Of a stretch of DNA of 64,000 nucleotides, positions 32,621 to 43,490 are shown one piece after another. Below the pieces are notes generated by a model. The model made no database searches and was not told where the DNA came from. It saw only the letters and a list, made by a program, of their open reading frames with translations. This DNA comes from Teratosphaeria epicoccoides (taxonomy: Eukaryota; Ascomycota; Dothideomycetes; Mycosphaerellales; Teratosphaeriaceae), in NCBI GenBank assembly GCA_021401465.1, contig JADDMT010000003.1, positions 496,001 to 560,000 on the forward strand, in the 5' to 3' direction. The position numbers and the translations under genes are program-made. Positions within the stretch are counted from its first letter, which is position 1, and every line of letters starts with the position of its first letter.

Positions 32621-33563
32621 TCAGTGGTCACATCGGTCTAGCAGGCAGTCAACTGACTGACACGGTTGACTCTAAGTGTTGCGATTGACCGCTGCTTGGC
32701 TGATGACTGATATGGTTGAATGTTGGTTGGCATGCTTGATCGACTGACTGACGATGTGGTCGCTTTATGAACCGTGTCACCACGTCCTGAATCGGTCGAA
32801 TCGGCCGTTCAGATAACCGGTCGGTGGAATGAATTACCGCCACGAATTCCAGGTCCTTGAATTGTTGTTAGGCGGCTGAATTCTGCAAGAGGTGACTCTT
32901 CCTCTGTGGATTTACTTGGCAGCATTGCTGGATCTGTGCTACCACGAATGCTTGATCTATGTATTTGTAACGAGATGTTTCAAACGAGTAAATTGAAGAG
33001 ATGGTAAAGTACCTTCCAGGTTGCTTGCTGCGCAAAAGCGTACTGTACACCCATGTCGGCGCTCCAGGTCAAAGTCGTTCTACTTTTGCAATGCTTGATG
33101 CATTGGCGCATACAACATTTTTGCCCAATCTCATCAAGGATCGTGAAACCTTGACAGCTGTTCCTGGTTTGTGAGAGCGGACAATATTGTAACCATACCG
33201 CTTCTGGTATTTTCAGGTGGCGGGGCGCCCGTCAGTGTGGCTGGTAAGTGCATGCAGCCTGGTGCATTGAAGACACGACTGAACACCTGGTTGACCATAC
33301 CTATGAAATCATCTTTGCCGTGAATTATCCCGGATTTCGCAGCGCAGTCCGATGAGACAAAAACGGATCGAGGAAGATATGCCTAGGTAGAGTTTACGCA
33401 TTAGGATCAACCGACGCTGGCGGCTCGGATGCTGCGTACTGCTCCGACTTGGCGATTATGCTGGACACAGGCCATCAGGACTGAATAACGCTCTTTAATG
33501 ACACACGGATTGATTGTCTGAGCTCTTCGCCATTCGTTCTGGGCGGCATTGTTGTTTGCGACA
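32621..33563. other. Intergenic region with GACTGA-type repeats
   Basis: About 940 bp. The first 150 bp hold many overlapping copies of GACTGA/TTGACT-like words (for example at 32648–32670 and 32736–32752). The rest shows nothing recognisable and contains the promoter of the C2-domain gene. Confidence 0.45.
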
Positions 33564-36200
33564 ATGTTAGCTCGCAATAATGGCCCGCATGCCGCGGGCA
33601 TCTTCGCCGACATGACCGTCGATGGGCCTGAGATTGGGACATTGGTGATGATTGTGGACAGGGCGAAGAACCTCCCGAACAGAAAGACGATGGGCAAGCA
33701 GAATTCATATTGTGCTGCAAGACTAGGAAAAGAAGCGAAGAAGACAGAGACAGATAAGAGAGGTGGGCAGACGCCGAAATGGTAATCAGGCACCAGCGTC
33801 GCAGAGCAAGCGATTGAAGGAAGGACGAGATGCTAATGGTGTTGTAGGGATCAAGAGCTCCGCTTCACCGTCCACGACTCACCTGACTACCACACTCTAA
33901 AGGTCTCTGTGTTCAGCGAAGACAAGAAGACGGATTTGATCGGCGAGGCTTGGATAAATCTGGACGGTGTTGTCGTACCTGGAGGAGGCAAGAGCGATTT
34001 ATGGCAGGGACTCAATTGCAAGGGCAAATACGCAGGCGAGGTCAGAATCGAGATGACATACTACGACTCCCGACCAAAGCCTGAGCCGCGCGACGAAGAC
34101 CTGGCAATGCGAGCGGGCAAGGGTAAAGTGAAACGGAGACCGCTCCCTTCCAATCCGAACAGCGGATCGATCACACCAGACACCATACCGGAGCTACCAG
34201 GACCTGTCCGAGCGAAGCACGGTCCAAGAGATTTATCGACGCCTCCTCGAGTGCCATCTATGCCGCGAGATGCAATGGGGTATCACCACTCGCAAATGCA
34301 TTCGCTTTATGGCAATCAACCCATACAAAACGGTCATGCGAGTGTCGAAGCTATGCAAGAGCAAACTCAGCTCCAACACTATTCCGAGGGGCTAGAGGCT
34401 ATATATCCTGATCAGCAACCATACAGCGACCCATATCAGCAACCGGATTTCCTTCCACAATTGGCGCCGAGCACCCGTCAAAGAGCTGACACCCAGCTCA
34501 GGTACGCGTCAAGCCAAGCACATGCTGCACCTCTGCAGTCAAGGCCTTACATAGCCGCGTCATTGCCGCATGCCCACTCTGCGCCAGCGTTGCCGACTCC
34601 GCATGATGCTCACGCTTACGACGATGGGCTGCAACTCAACACTGATTACCCCGAGCCCATTCCAGACATCGACCATCAGCATCAGCGGATCAGACAGCGG
34701 CGCATGGATGTGCCACCTAGCTTTCAGCAAGAATATGGAGACGCGTATGCGCATCGAGAACTTCCCGCTGGGATCGATGCATCGCCGCCAACACCCCCTG
34801 CTCACAGCAACAGTGCGCCAGCTGCGCCACAGTTCATGCATTCTCCTGCAGCCCGGTATGGCACCGCTCCTCCGCCCGGCGCTCGTCACAATTCTGTTCC
34901 AGATGCATCACCATATCAGGAGGCGGAGCGAGGGTGGACCAGTTCTCAGGGTACCCCACTTTACGGCCATCCAGCACGAGGTCGATCGGTAGACGATTAC
35001 GGGACTCCGCCTGAACGCAGTCCGTACGGCAGCACACCTCCAAGTCTTACACCTGGCCAGTTGCCATCTCCGTACTCGCGCCCGTCACCAAGAGGGACAC
35101 CACACAGACACAGCGTAGCGGATCCATATGGTCAAACATCGGCGAGACCACATCCGCTATCGCAGCAGATTCCTCGGGCGCGCAGTCCCTTGCCCGAAGT
35201 TGACCAGCGTTTTGAGCAAGATCCACACGACAGTCACGCCGTACCACCGCTCGTCAAACCAAGAGCTTTGTCGCCACAGCATGAGATGCCGGCAGCCCGA
35301 CCTAGAAGCTCGTATAGCATTCAGCATCCTGTAAGAGCGCACGAATCATCCAACAACAGCCCACTCTCGGCTTCACGACCTGATGCAAGATCAGCGCAAT
35401 TTGTAAACGGCACGCCACCAGCCCGCAAATCTGTGGGTTCCCGGCCATCGCCAATGGAAAATGGTAGCTCAGGAGTACCATTTAGCCCTGACAGCTTCGA
35501 CTCGTATAATCCGAATGCTCGCCCTTCGACAATGGCTGCATCGCCACACACGCCATACCACGTTCGTGGTGGTGCTGAGAGCGCAGACGAGCGAAAAGGC
35601 CCAATAGTCGGCTGGCATGGTCAGGAGATAGATCCTTCCGACCATTTGCCTGTTGACTCCTGGGCCCCTGAGCCGCAGAAGAAGACGCCAACTAAGACAT
35701 ATGGTCTAGGAAGAGATCGCGACTTTGGTCCGCGGACATCGCAAGGTGGCGTGACGACTTCTGGAGGTAGGATTTCCAAAGATACCGTCGTCACCATGCG
35801 AATGAAGAGCGCGCCGGAACTGGATCAAGGATCTTCGCCCACATCGGCTGGTAGGAACAAGGTGCAGAAGAAAGCACCGAGCCCGAGTGTCGAGCCGCTG
35901 AGGGAGCATCACAACTATAACAGCTCTGCTGTGCCTGACCAATACGCGCAGCAGGAGTACAGCAGACATGGAGGTTTTGGTGGTAGCAGCCCGGCTGGAT
36001 ACGGTAGTCCAGCCGGGTACGGTGCCCCTAGTGTGCCGCCAAAAGTGCCTTTGCAGACCCAGGAGGATGCTTTAGCGAGGGAGATCGGTAGAATTGATAT
36101 TGGTTCTGGGCGATATGGGCGGCCGAACAACGCGTCGGTACCGTCACCGACGGCTTACGTGCCAGTGAGGAGTCATAGGGATAGGCATAATCATTTTTGA
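33564..36200 (+). CDS. Inn1/Fic1-like C2-domain protein (cytokinesis)
   Basis: Two exons, 33564–33781 and 33848–36200, joined across a 66-nt intron (GTAATC…GCTAAT…GTAG); product 856 residues. The joint rebuilds the C2 core: GTLVMIVDRAKNLPNRKTMG, YCAARLGKEAKKT, GGQTPKW + DQELRFTVHDSP, LKVSVFSEDKKTDLIGEAWI and YAGEVRIEMTYYDSRPK. The remaining 700 residues are disordered, rich in Pro, Ser, Gln, His and Arg with many PxxP sites, and end with a short GYGSPAGYG-type duplication and a charged tail. A C2 head with a PxxP tail is the design of Inn1/Fic1, which couple actomyosin-ring closure to membrane ingression and septum synthesis through SH3 partners such as Cyk3 and Hof1/Cdc15. The in-frame TTG at 33549 is not a likely start. 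Confidence 0.85.
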
Positions 36201-36582
36201 ACGGTCTCGCATCTCGTTACGGAGTTCACGATCGATGGAGGCAGAATTCTTGAGAACAATAGTGATGCCCAGGACCTTAATGCGGCTCTTGTACTACATT
36301 GGACTCGCAAGTGAGCGCGTTGTACATGTAATCATCGTGCATAGTACATCAAAGGTGCCAGCTCAATTAGCTGGAGCTGGAGTATCCAGCACTGGCTTCG
36401 TTGATGGAAGACGCACGGGAATGAAAATTCGTACATATCTCATGGGGCAGCTGGTTCTTTAAAGCATACCCAGAGTCTAGCCTTACGGTTAATTTGCAGT
36501 TTCGATGAACTGGTACAGCTCGACTCTCGACTCGAGCCGTAGACCATCACATTGCTTCATTGATGGAGCAGCATGACCACCC
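36201..36582. other. Convergent intergenic region
   Basis: About 380 bp between the stops of the C2-domain gene and the small conserved protein gene. Nothing recognisable. Confidence 0.5.
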
Positions 36583-37132
36583 TCAACCAGTCTCCTGGCC
36601 GGTCTGCTTGCCCGTACCACCCGCGGCATTGTTCGGTGCGCTTCCGCTCGGCCTGATCGTCTCACCACCTTGCCTGATGTTCGACCTCACCTCGTCCTCA
36701 CCCCCGTGCGCCTCGGCGTATGCTCGCGCCTTGTCTTCCGGCCCGCCCAGACCCTCGAAGTCGCCGGCCTTCGTAGGTTTTCCCGATGGGTTGATGCTTC
36801 CACCCTCTCCGACTGGGATCTCGCGGTTGTCACCTGCGCCCGAGGCAGCGGAGCCGTAGATGGCCGTTGACCCGGGAAACTTGTTGGTCACGGATTGGTC
36901 GATTCCAGATTCGATTGCTGTGGCCTTGTCAGTTGTGGACGGGCATGGCAGGGTCTGTGTACCTACTGCTATCGCTAGCACCGAACGAGGAACCGCTGTC
37001 GCCATACTTGCGGTGTCCCGTGCCACCCTCGTTGTGGACGGTGTGGCCGGTCTTTGCAGCTTGGGAGTTGAGGTCACGCTCGGCTTGTCTGGCGATATCC
37101 AATGGATCCTGGCCTTTGTATTCTGCAGACAT
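36583..37132 (-). CDS. Small conserved fungal protein, hydrophilic
   Basis: Two exons, 37132–36967 and 36917–36583, joined across a 49-nt intron (GTAGGT…AACTGAC…CAG); product 166 residues from the ATG giving MSAEYKGQDPLDIARQAERD. The splice restores DSTIESGIDQSVTNKFPG. The sequence is rich in Gly, Ala, Ser and Glu with no hydrophobic core; conserved-looking blocks are SAASGAGDNREIPVGEGG, KPTKAGDFEGLGGPEDKAR and SNIRQGGETIRPSG. I recognise similar short hydrophilic proteins in other ascomycetes but know of no assigned function. The composition suggests an intrinsically disordered, possibly stress-related protein. The frame is open upstream to 37318, but the spliced start at 37132 fits the family better. 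Confidence 0.72.
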
Positions 37133-38569
37133 GTTGACGGTTGTGCTGATGGATTGAATGGGGTCTGTATTGCGTCGTTTAGCTTTCGATCGACTGTCTT
37201 CTGCGATGATGAGTTGGGGTTTAGAAAATTGCTGCAATGTGTCTCGGAGAATATGCATGATATTTCCTGCAGACATGTACGTCATCATGAAGGCACCCAT
37301 CATAATTGTGGACACCACCCAAATCGCTTATTACAGAACTTCGGTCGAAGGTCAGGGACTACATGTAGTGGTCGTGTGACGCTCGGGGGGAGGGGCTCGA
37401 CATTGTGGTACTTGATTATCGACTGTTGAGTCCATCAGCAGTTCCGGCGCGACTCATGTAAAGAGCCTACCTCCTAGTGCTGTCGGTACAATAACCACGA
37501 TGGGCGGGCGATACCTTTGTCGAGAGCGCCAAGAACTGGGAACACTGGAATTCGCCTACAGGCAAACCTTAGAAAATCCGTGCTGGGAGATGGGAGCACA
37601 TTTTGGCCTTCTTGGACTTCGTGTCGCTCGTTGATCGCTTCAGCCGGATGTAGCTAAAAGAAGTCACTCATCATCACGCGTCTTGAGCTGAAGAGTGCGA
37701 ACCATGTTGAGTGAAGTCAAAGAGTTTGTTTTTGCTGGCTGAGCAACCTTGTGCTCCTACCTGATAGAAACGTAGTGGGGCACCCGAAGGATGAAAATAG
37801 TAAGGTACTCTGTAGCTTCCGGCATCGACCTCGCATGAACACAATCCTTTTCTTTTCTTCGAACATATTTTTCATCAAGAACCATCACACATTCTCCAGT
37901 GGATTTTGAGTTGGTCCATCTGATGTCTTGGCTGACCTCTCTGCGTGAGCGTTCTCTCCTCACGGCATCGAAAACACACCGCCGAATTCGCCATGGCGCC
38001 AAGGCGTTCCAAGGCTATTCATCCTCCTGCACGAAATGCGAGCACTTGCATACCGAGACAGCTGGCGTATGTCACCCTGGACTGCAGCGTCAGCACGGGA
38101 TAGCGCATATCGATCTCACTTGCAGCCACTCGGCTTGCTGTCATAACCTTGATACCATGCTTACCGAGGGTTGCTTCGCTAGGCTTGCATGATCCAAGCT
38201 CTGACGGCGTCTTGAGCTTGTCCTCGCGCATTCCAGATATTCAGCCTCAGCAATGCTGACTTGCCCAGACCAGGATGCATCCTTTGGACGACTTTTCGGT
38301 GTAACGCTCAGGCGCACGGGTGTTTCTGCTGAGCTAGAACCTGATACGTGCATCACTAATATGGCTCTCTGTGGTAGGCGAGGTCGCCACCTTCACTGTC
38401 TCCACGAGCTGTTGGTCAGGCCTCAGGTGGAACGAGTGTCGGTCTCGGTGGAAAATGCAGGTACCCTGAGTAACACTTGGACACATGTGTTTCCATTGAG
38501 CGGAGTGCTCTGAGCTTTATGCTCAACTGCCGCCACTTCACGCCATCCTGCAGAGGGGTGTCGTGAGCC
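37133..38569. other. Divergent intergenic region
   Basis: About 1.4 kb between two divergent genes. Only small open frames (up to about 120 codons); no RNA gene or repeat seen. Confidence 0.45.
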
Positions 38570-40942
38570 ATGCCGTCTTTCTCAGAGCAGATGCTACTCC
38601 TACCAAGCGCGCTACTGGCCATGAGTTTGCCCTTCTCATTTGGTGAGAATCTAGAGCCGCGTGCAACGACTGTACCAGCACCCATATCCTTCGCTCCAGA
38701 TGAGAACTGGGATGGTATCGATGGCCAGTGGTCAACCTTCACTTTGCGGATAGGGACACCAGAGCAAATCGTTCGGACCCTCATCAGCTTCCAATCTTAT
38801 CAGACGTGGGCGGTGGGACCCCAAGGATGTCAGTCCGCTCCGGAGAAAGGTGCCTGTTCGCAGCAGCGAGGTGGAAGTTACAACAATGATTCGTCCTCGA
38901 CAGCCGATTACATAGGTATCTACGAACTTTGGGTGGACAGAGACCTTGGGATGGACAGCAATGCAATCTTCGTGTATGATACGTTGGCACTCGGACTGGA
39001 GGGCGAGAATGGACCGACTCTCAAGAACACCACTGTGGGTCAAATGGCCGCCGACACTTTTTACCTGGGCATGTTCGGTCTTGACCCAAAGCCAACAAAC
39101 TTCACCAACTTTAGTGATGGATCGCCGAGCTCCATGACCTTGCTGAAGCAGCAGGGCTCTATACCAAGTTTATCGGCTGGATACACCGCAGGCGCTCAAT
39201 ACCGCTCGACTGGCAAGCCTGCTTCATTGATCTTGGGAGGCTATGACAGCTCGAAATTCATGCCAAATAACATTTCCTTCAGCTTTGCAGCGGACAACGA
39301 GAAATTCTTGATGATAGGCGTCCAGTCCATCACCACGCCATCTTCGGCAGCTTCTTCTCCGGTGCGAACAGAGCTACTACCTGATGCCATATATGCTCTT
39401 CTGGATACCTCTGTAGCCGAGATCTGGCTACCTCTGGAGGCATGCAGGGCGTTTGAAGAAGTATTTGGCATCGAGTACGACAACGCCACCGAGCTTTATC
39501 TCGTCAATCAAACATTGCATGACAAACTGAAAGCCTCGAACCCAACCATCAATTTCACTCTGGCACAAGACCTTACCACTGGACCGACTGTGCAGATCGA
39601 GCTGCCGTATGGCGCTTTCGACCTCACCGCACAGCCACCCTACCAAGGCTTGCAGAACGAGTCTTTCTACTTCCCACTTCGCCGTGCCGCAAACGACTCT
39701 CAGTACACCCTAGGCCGCACACTCTTTCAGGAAGCGTACCTCGCCGTGGACTGGGAGGCCCAGCGCTTCAACGTAAGTCAATGCATATGGACGCATGCTT
39801 CAAGCGAGAACATCGTGGCGATACCGCCTTTGCACGGCACATCTGCTTCCCTCGTCGATCCTGGCGCTCTGATTACCGGCGACAATCAAGGGGTGAGTCA
39901 AGGAGCCATAGCTGGCATCGCAGTAGGTGGCTTCGCAAGCATTGTGCTCTTCGCCATGCTTCTGCTCTGGATCTGGCAACATCGCAAGAAGGTCGTGCCT
40001 ACACGCGCCGAGAACGAGAAGCTGGGCCAACTTGACCACGATAGCGCAAGCGCTCGCAGCACCAAGGCCACGGTCGTCCGGAAGGCCGAGTTGGACGGCT
40101 CAACTCCAACCCCAGCAGAAGGTCCCAGACAACTCCGCCTATCTGATCAGCGTAGTACTGTGTCTAGTAGGAGCCCCACTGGTCTCGGCGCCGCAGGCAC
40201 ATCCAATCCTGCTTCCAGCGCTGGGTGGCACGGAAGCGGCCGTAGCTCGCCTCGAATGCTTTTTAAAGGCGAAGGTACACATTCTTCTGCGGAATCCAGC
40301 AGTCAGATCGGCACCTCAGTTCTAGATTCAGGCTCGGTCGGCGACCCCAGCGACGCGGACAGCCGCGAGCGACATGTCTTTGAGATGGCTGGCGACTTGC
40401 CAACAATCAAGGAGAAGGATGGAAGGGCTTTGAGCGAGAAGGAGGCTATGATACGAAGGGAGGAGGTGTACAATGGCATGGAGCGAAGAGCGCTCGCACG
40501 TCACACTGCAGCAAGGGGACCACGGAGGGATGCGCTGGGAAGAAGTAGTCCAGAGGCTGTAATGTCGGCCAGAGGGCCAAGGAGGAGTAGCGTGAATGGG
40601 AGTTCATTGGCCAGCGGCGGCAGACCAGCGAGTCGAGTATCGTCGGATGGCGATAGGAGGCGCATTAGCGGGACGGAACTGACAAGTGCCATGAGTTCCG
40701 AGGCGAAGAAAAGAGGCATAAACACAGCTGCGTCGGGTCAGATTTCAACGAACTTAGATCAGAGTGCTGTCACCGGGACAGGGGTGAAAAGCCCTGTCAG
40801 CCCGGTCGGTGTGGCGTCACCGGACTGGAAGGTAAGGGGGAGTGTGGATGGGGGTATGCTGGAGAGCCCCGTCAGTCCCGTCAGCAAGCGTGGGACGTTC
40901 TTTCGTTTGCACCGGGCGTTTTCTTTCGAAAGACAGTATTGA
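38570..40942 (+). CDS. Membrane-anchored pepsin-like (A1) protein, probably inactive
   Basis: Single exon, 790 residues. A signal peptide (about residues 1–25) is followed by a pepsin-fold ectodomain: FTLRIGTPEQIVRTLISFQS (where the first active-site DTG would be), LILGGYDSSKF, YALLDTSVAEIWLP (second site, DTS), and FYFPLRRAAND…TLGRTLFQEAYLAVDWE near its end. Many N-glycosylation sequons are present. A single membrane helix (about residues 445–468, GIAVGGFASIVLFAMLLLWI) leads to a 320-residue Ser/Arg-rich cytosolic tail ending in a basic/aromatic segment. The first catalytic Asp is replaced (ISFQS), so a normal two-Asp mechanism is not possible. It is probably a cell-surface protein; similar fungal proteins with a serine/threonine-rich first motif exist. 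Confidence 0.82.
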   Translation: MPSFSEQMLLLPSALLAMSLPFSFGENLEPRATTVPAPISFAPDENWDGIDGQWSTFTLRIGTPEQIVRTLISFQSYQTWAVGPQGCQSAPEKGACSQQRGGSYNNDSSSTADYIGIYELWVDRDLGMDSNAIFVYDTLALGLEGENGPTLKNTTVGQMAADTFYLGMFGLDPKPTNFTNFSDGSPSSMTLLKQQGSIPSLSAGYTAGAQYRSTGKPASLILGGYDSSKFMPNNISFSFAADNEKFLMIGVQSITTPSSAASSPVRTELLPDAIYALLDTSVAEIWLPLEACRAFEEVFGIEYDNATELYLVNQTLHDKLKASNPTINFTLAQDLTTGPTVQIELPYGAFDLTAQPPYQGLQNESFYFPLRRAANDSQYTLGRTLFQEAYLAVDWEAQRFNVSQCIWTHASSENIVAIPPLHGTSASLVDPGALITGDNQGVSQGAIAGIAVGGFASIVLFAMLLLWIWQHRKKVVPTRAENEKLGQLDHDSASARSTKATVVRKAELDGSTPTPAEGPRQLRLSDQRSTVSSRSPTGLGAAGTSNPASSAGWHGSGRSSPRMLFKGEGTHSSAESSSQIGTSVLDSGSVGDPSDADSRERHVFEMAGDLPTIKEKDGRALSEKEAMIRREEVYNGMERRALARHTAARGPRRDALGRSSPEAVMSARGPRRSSVNGSSLASGGRPASRVSSDGDRRRISGTELTSAMSSEAKKRGINTAASGQISTNLDQSAVTGTGVKSPVSPVGVASPDWKVRGSVDGGMLESPVSPVSKRGTFFRLHRAFSFERQY

Positions 40943-41657
40943 TAGCTGGGAAGGCAGGGCAGATGGCGTCAGGTTCCTCACGACAGAGACTCGGCCATTT
41001 GTGTAGGAGATGATGAGTTTTACGACCGAAATGATTTCAACTGCTACCCACTTGCAGGGTGCATAGACCATCGTAAGTCTCGACATAGGCTTGGAATATT
41101 GATCATGAAGACTTTCAGGCTGTTTGAACCTGCAGACAAGCAATCGCCAGGTTTCTTCACACGTCCTCTGACTGAGATGCTGTTTTCGGTCAACTTCGAC
41201 AAGATATAGAGTCGGTTGGCCAGAACTTTGCGTCCAAGGTCAAGGATACCGCAAGCTCGTTGGAGCCAGACAAAATTATTAGGCAATCGACATTGGATCA
41301 GTTCTCTCCAATGAAGGTGGGTAGCACGGGACGGTTGAGTGCGTGAACGTCGTGCGTGCTCTCGTCGAGGCAACCGCACTGCGCGTGCCGCTGTAGCGCA
41401 AGCGTTCGCAAAGGTACTGTGATGATCGGCAGCGGTGCTGCACGGCATACAGCAGCTTGGAGATCGGGAATTGGGCAGATGTTATGAAGTCAGCACCCTG
41501 TTGAAACACTTTGTGGGGGAGTTGATGCGTGATGTGGGCAATCCGAGGGCTACGGGGAAGGAACATGGGACTTAAAGATCCATTCGTCTTGCAAGAATCT
41601 TCTGCCGAATCTTTGAAGTGTTGTTGCGTAGCGAGGTCCTAGGATATCAACAAGGTG
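40943..41657. other. Convergent intergenic region
   Basis: About 715 bp between the stops of the pepsin-like gene and DUG1. Only small open frames; nothing recognisable. Confidence 0.45.
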
Positions 41658-43115
41658 TTATGACCCATTGACCTGTGCCATCGGCTCCTCAGCCACATAA
41701 TGCAGGTATGCTCCTAACAGCTTCGTACCCTCAATGTAATTCCTCCTATCCAGCTTTTCGTTGATCGAGTGTGCGGCATCCGTACTTGAGCCCATAGGCA
41801 GCAACAGCACATTCTTGCCTGTGGCTTGCTCGAATGTTAAAGTCACGGGGATCGAGCCACCTTCCCTCGTGAGATCTGGCTTCACTTTCCACACCTTCTC
41901 GACGGCCTTCGCCGCCGCCGTGAAGTTCCAATGCTTGGGTGACGCCACCCACCATTTGCCGCTGTGCTGGAGGGAGACGTGGATCTTGTTTTTGGACTCA
42001 AGCTTTGCGTGCTGCTCCTTGACGTATTTGAAGACGAGCTCGTCAACTTTCTCAGGCTGCATATCGGGGACTGTGCGAATGGAGAATTTGCCGATGACTT
42101 TCGCTGGGATGACGGTTTTGGCACCTGGAGCGGAGAAGGCGCCTTCGATGCCGTGGAGAGAGAGGGATGGCATTCGCCACCTGCCCATTAGGGTCTTCTC
42201 TTTGTCGGAGAATATGCTGGTTTCAGAGCCGAGAGACTCGTAGAGGTTGTTCATGGTGAAAGCAATGTCCTTGTAAAGCGCAGATTCCTCTTGGGTGACG
42301 GGTGCGACTAGCTCCTTGATACCAGGGACCTTGATGTCGCCGTTTGTGTCTACAAGCGTGCCCATGATACGGACCAGATCAGTCATCGGCTCCTGCGCTG
42401 TACCACCAAAGACACCAGAATGCAGGTCTTGTCCGGGTCCGCTGATCTCGATGGAGTAATAATTGCATCCGCGCAGACCGTAGGTCAGGCAAGGCTTCTC
42501 AGTGCCTAGCCAGTAGTTGTCACTGATACAGACAGCATCTGCGTCGGCGAAGAACTTGCCCGGCTTTGCCTCTGCCTCAATGAAGTCGTCAAGACCCTCC
42601 GAGCCGTACTCCTCCATGCCCTCGAAGCACATGAGCAGGTTGACCGGGAAGTCAACTCTTGCCTTCTGATGCGATTCGATGACATTGACCCAGCCGAGCA
42701 CCGGGCCCTTGTCGTCCGTGCTCCCCCGGCCATACATCCTGCCTTTCTCATCGATGGACAGCTCAAACGGCTCTGTCTTCCACCCATCACTAAGGTTGGC
42801 CGGCTGCACGTCGTAATGTCCATACACCAGAATCGTCCGCTTCGTCTCATCTTTCTGTGCCGGGTAGCGTGCAATGATGGCAGGTGGCAGCTCCAGGTGC
42901 TCCTTGTGTGGCTGCTTCCCCAACGGCCGTGCCTCAACGTGTGCGCCAAGTTGCTCTAGCTGTGCCTTGAGGAAGTGGCCCATCTTGACCACGTCGTCTC
43001 GTCTCTCATCTTCAGCACTGATTGATGGGATGGCGACTGCTTTACGCAGGCGGTCAATGAAATGGTCGACATTCTGGTCGACAGTCTTGAAGTATGAGTC
43101 GAGGTCGGGCGCCAT
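41658..43115 (-). CDS. DUG1: Cys-Gly metallodipeptidase (M20)
   Basis: Single exon, 485 residues from the ATG at 43115 (MAPDLDSYFKTVDQ), close to the 481 of yeast Dug1. It hydrolyses Cys-Gly and other dipeptides, completing glutathione breakdown in the cytosol. M20 metal-site motifs are visible: VYGHYDVQPA (His, Asp), GRGSTDDKGP (bridging Asp), CFEGMEEYGSEGLDD (catalytic and metal Glu), CISDNYWLG, and the dimer-domain GPGQDLHSGVFGG. The C-terminal EGGSIPVTLTFEQ, LLPMGSSTDAAHSINEKL matches the last metal His. The frame stays open for 291 nt upstream to 43406, including in-frame ATGs at 43271 and 43397, so a longer N-terminal form is possible (see findings). Confidence 0.95.
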   Translation of the reverse strand: MAPDLDSYFKTVDQNVDHFIDRLRKAVAIPSISAEDERRDDVVKMGHFLKAQLEQLGAHVEARPLGKQPHKEHLELPPAIIARYPAQKDETKRTILVYGHYDVQPANLSDGWKTEPFELSIDEKGRMYGRGSTDDKGPVLGWVNVIESHQKARVDFPVNLLMCFEGMEEYGSEGLDDFIEAEAKPGKFFADADAVCISDNYWLGTEKPCLTYGLRGCNYYSIEISGPGQDLHSGVFGGTAQEPMTDLVRIMGTLVDTNGDIKVPGIKELVAPVTQEESALYKDIAFTMNNLYESLGSETSIFSDKEKTLMGRWRMPSLSLHGIEGAFSAPGAKTVIPAKVIGKFSIRTVPDMQPEKVDELVFKYVKEQHAKLESKNKIHVSLQHSGKWWVASPKHWNFTAAAKAVEKVWKVKPDLTREGGSIPVTLTFEQATGKNVLLLPMGSSTDAAHSINEKLDRRNYIEGTKLLGAYLHYVAEEPMAQVNGS

Positions 43116-43490
43116 GCTGGGCGACGGCTGTGTGCGGTAGATGTACGGCCAAGCCGCTGTCGAGCAGGAGGAGGAATGTTTAGGGCGAGCGTGCAGGGAT
43201 CGGAGGGTGGGCCTTCGGGGTGGAACAGCGAATGATCTCAGGTATGACTGGACCCAGCAGACTCTGGACATTGATGAGAAGCAAACAAGCGCCAGCCAGA
43301 AAGAGAAGGAGCGTTTTGGTGGGTAGGGTGGGGCAGCCGAGCGAACGAAGCCCGACAGGGCCCGGGGGTCTTTCATTCTGAAAACATCTCCTTCCATATT
43401 TGGCATCTACACAATCTGATGCATTATTAAGGTACTTCGCTTGGTCTTATTGCAATTGTAGAAGCGTAAAGCATCCGTTATGCCGCGCTG

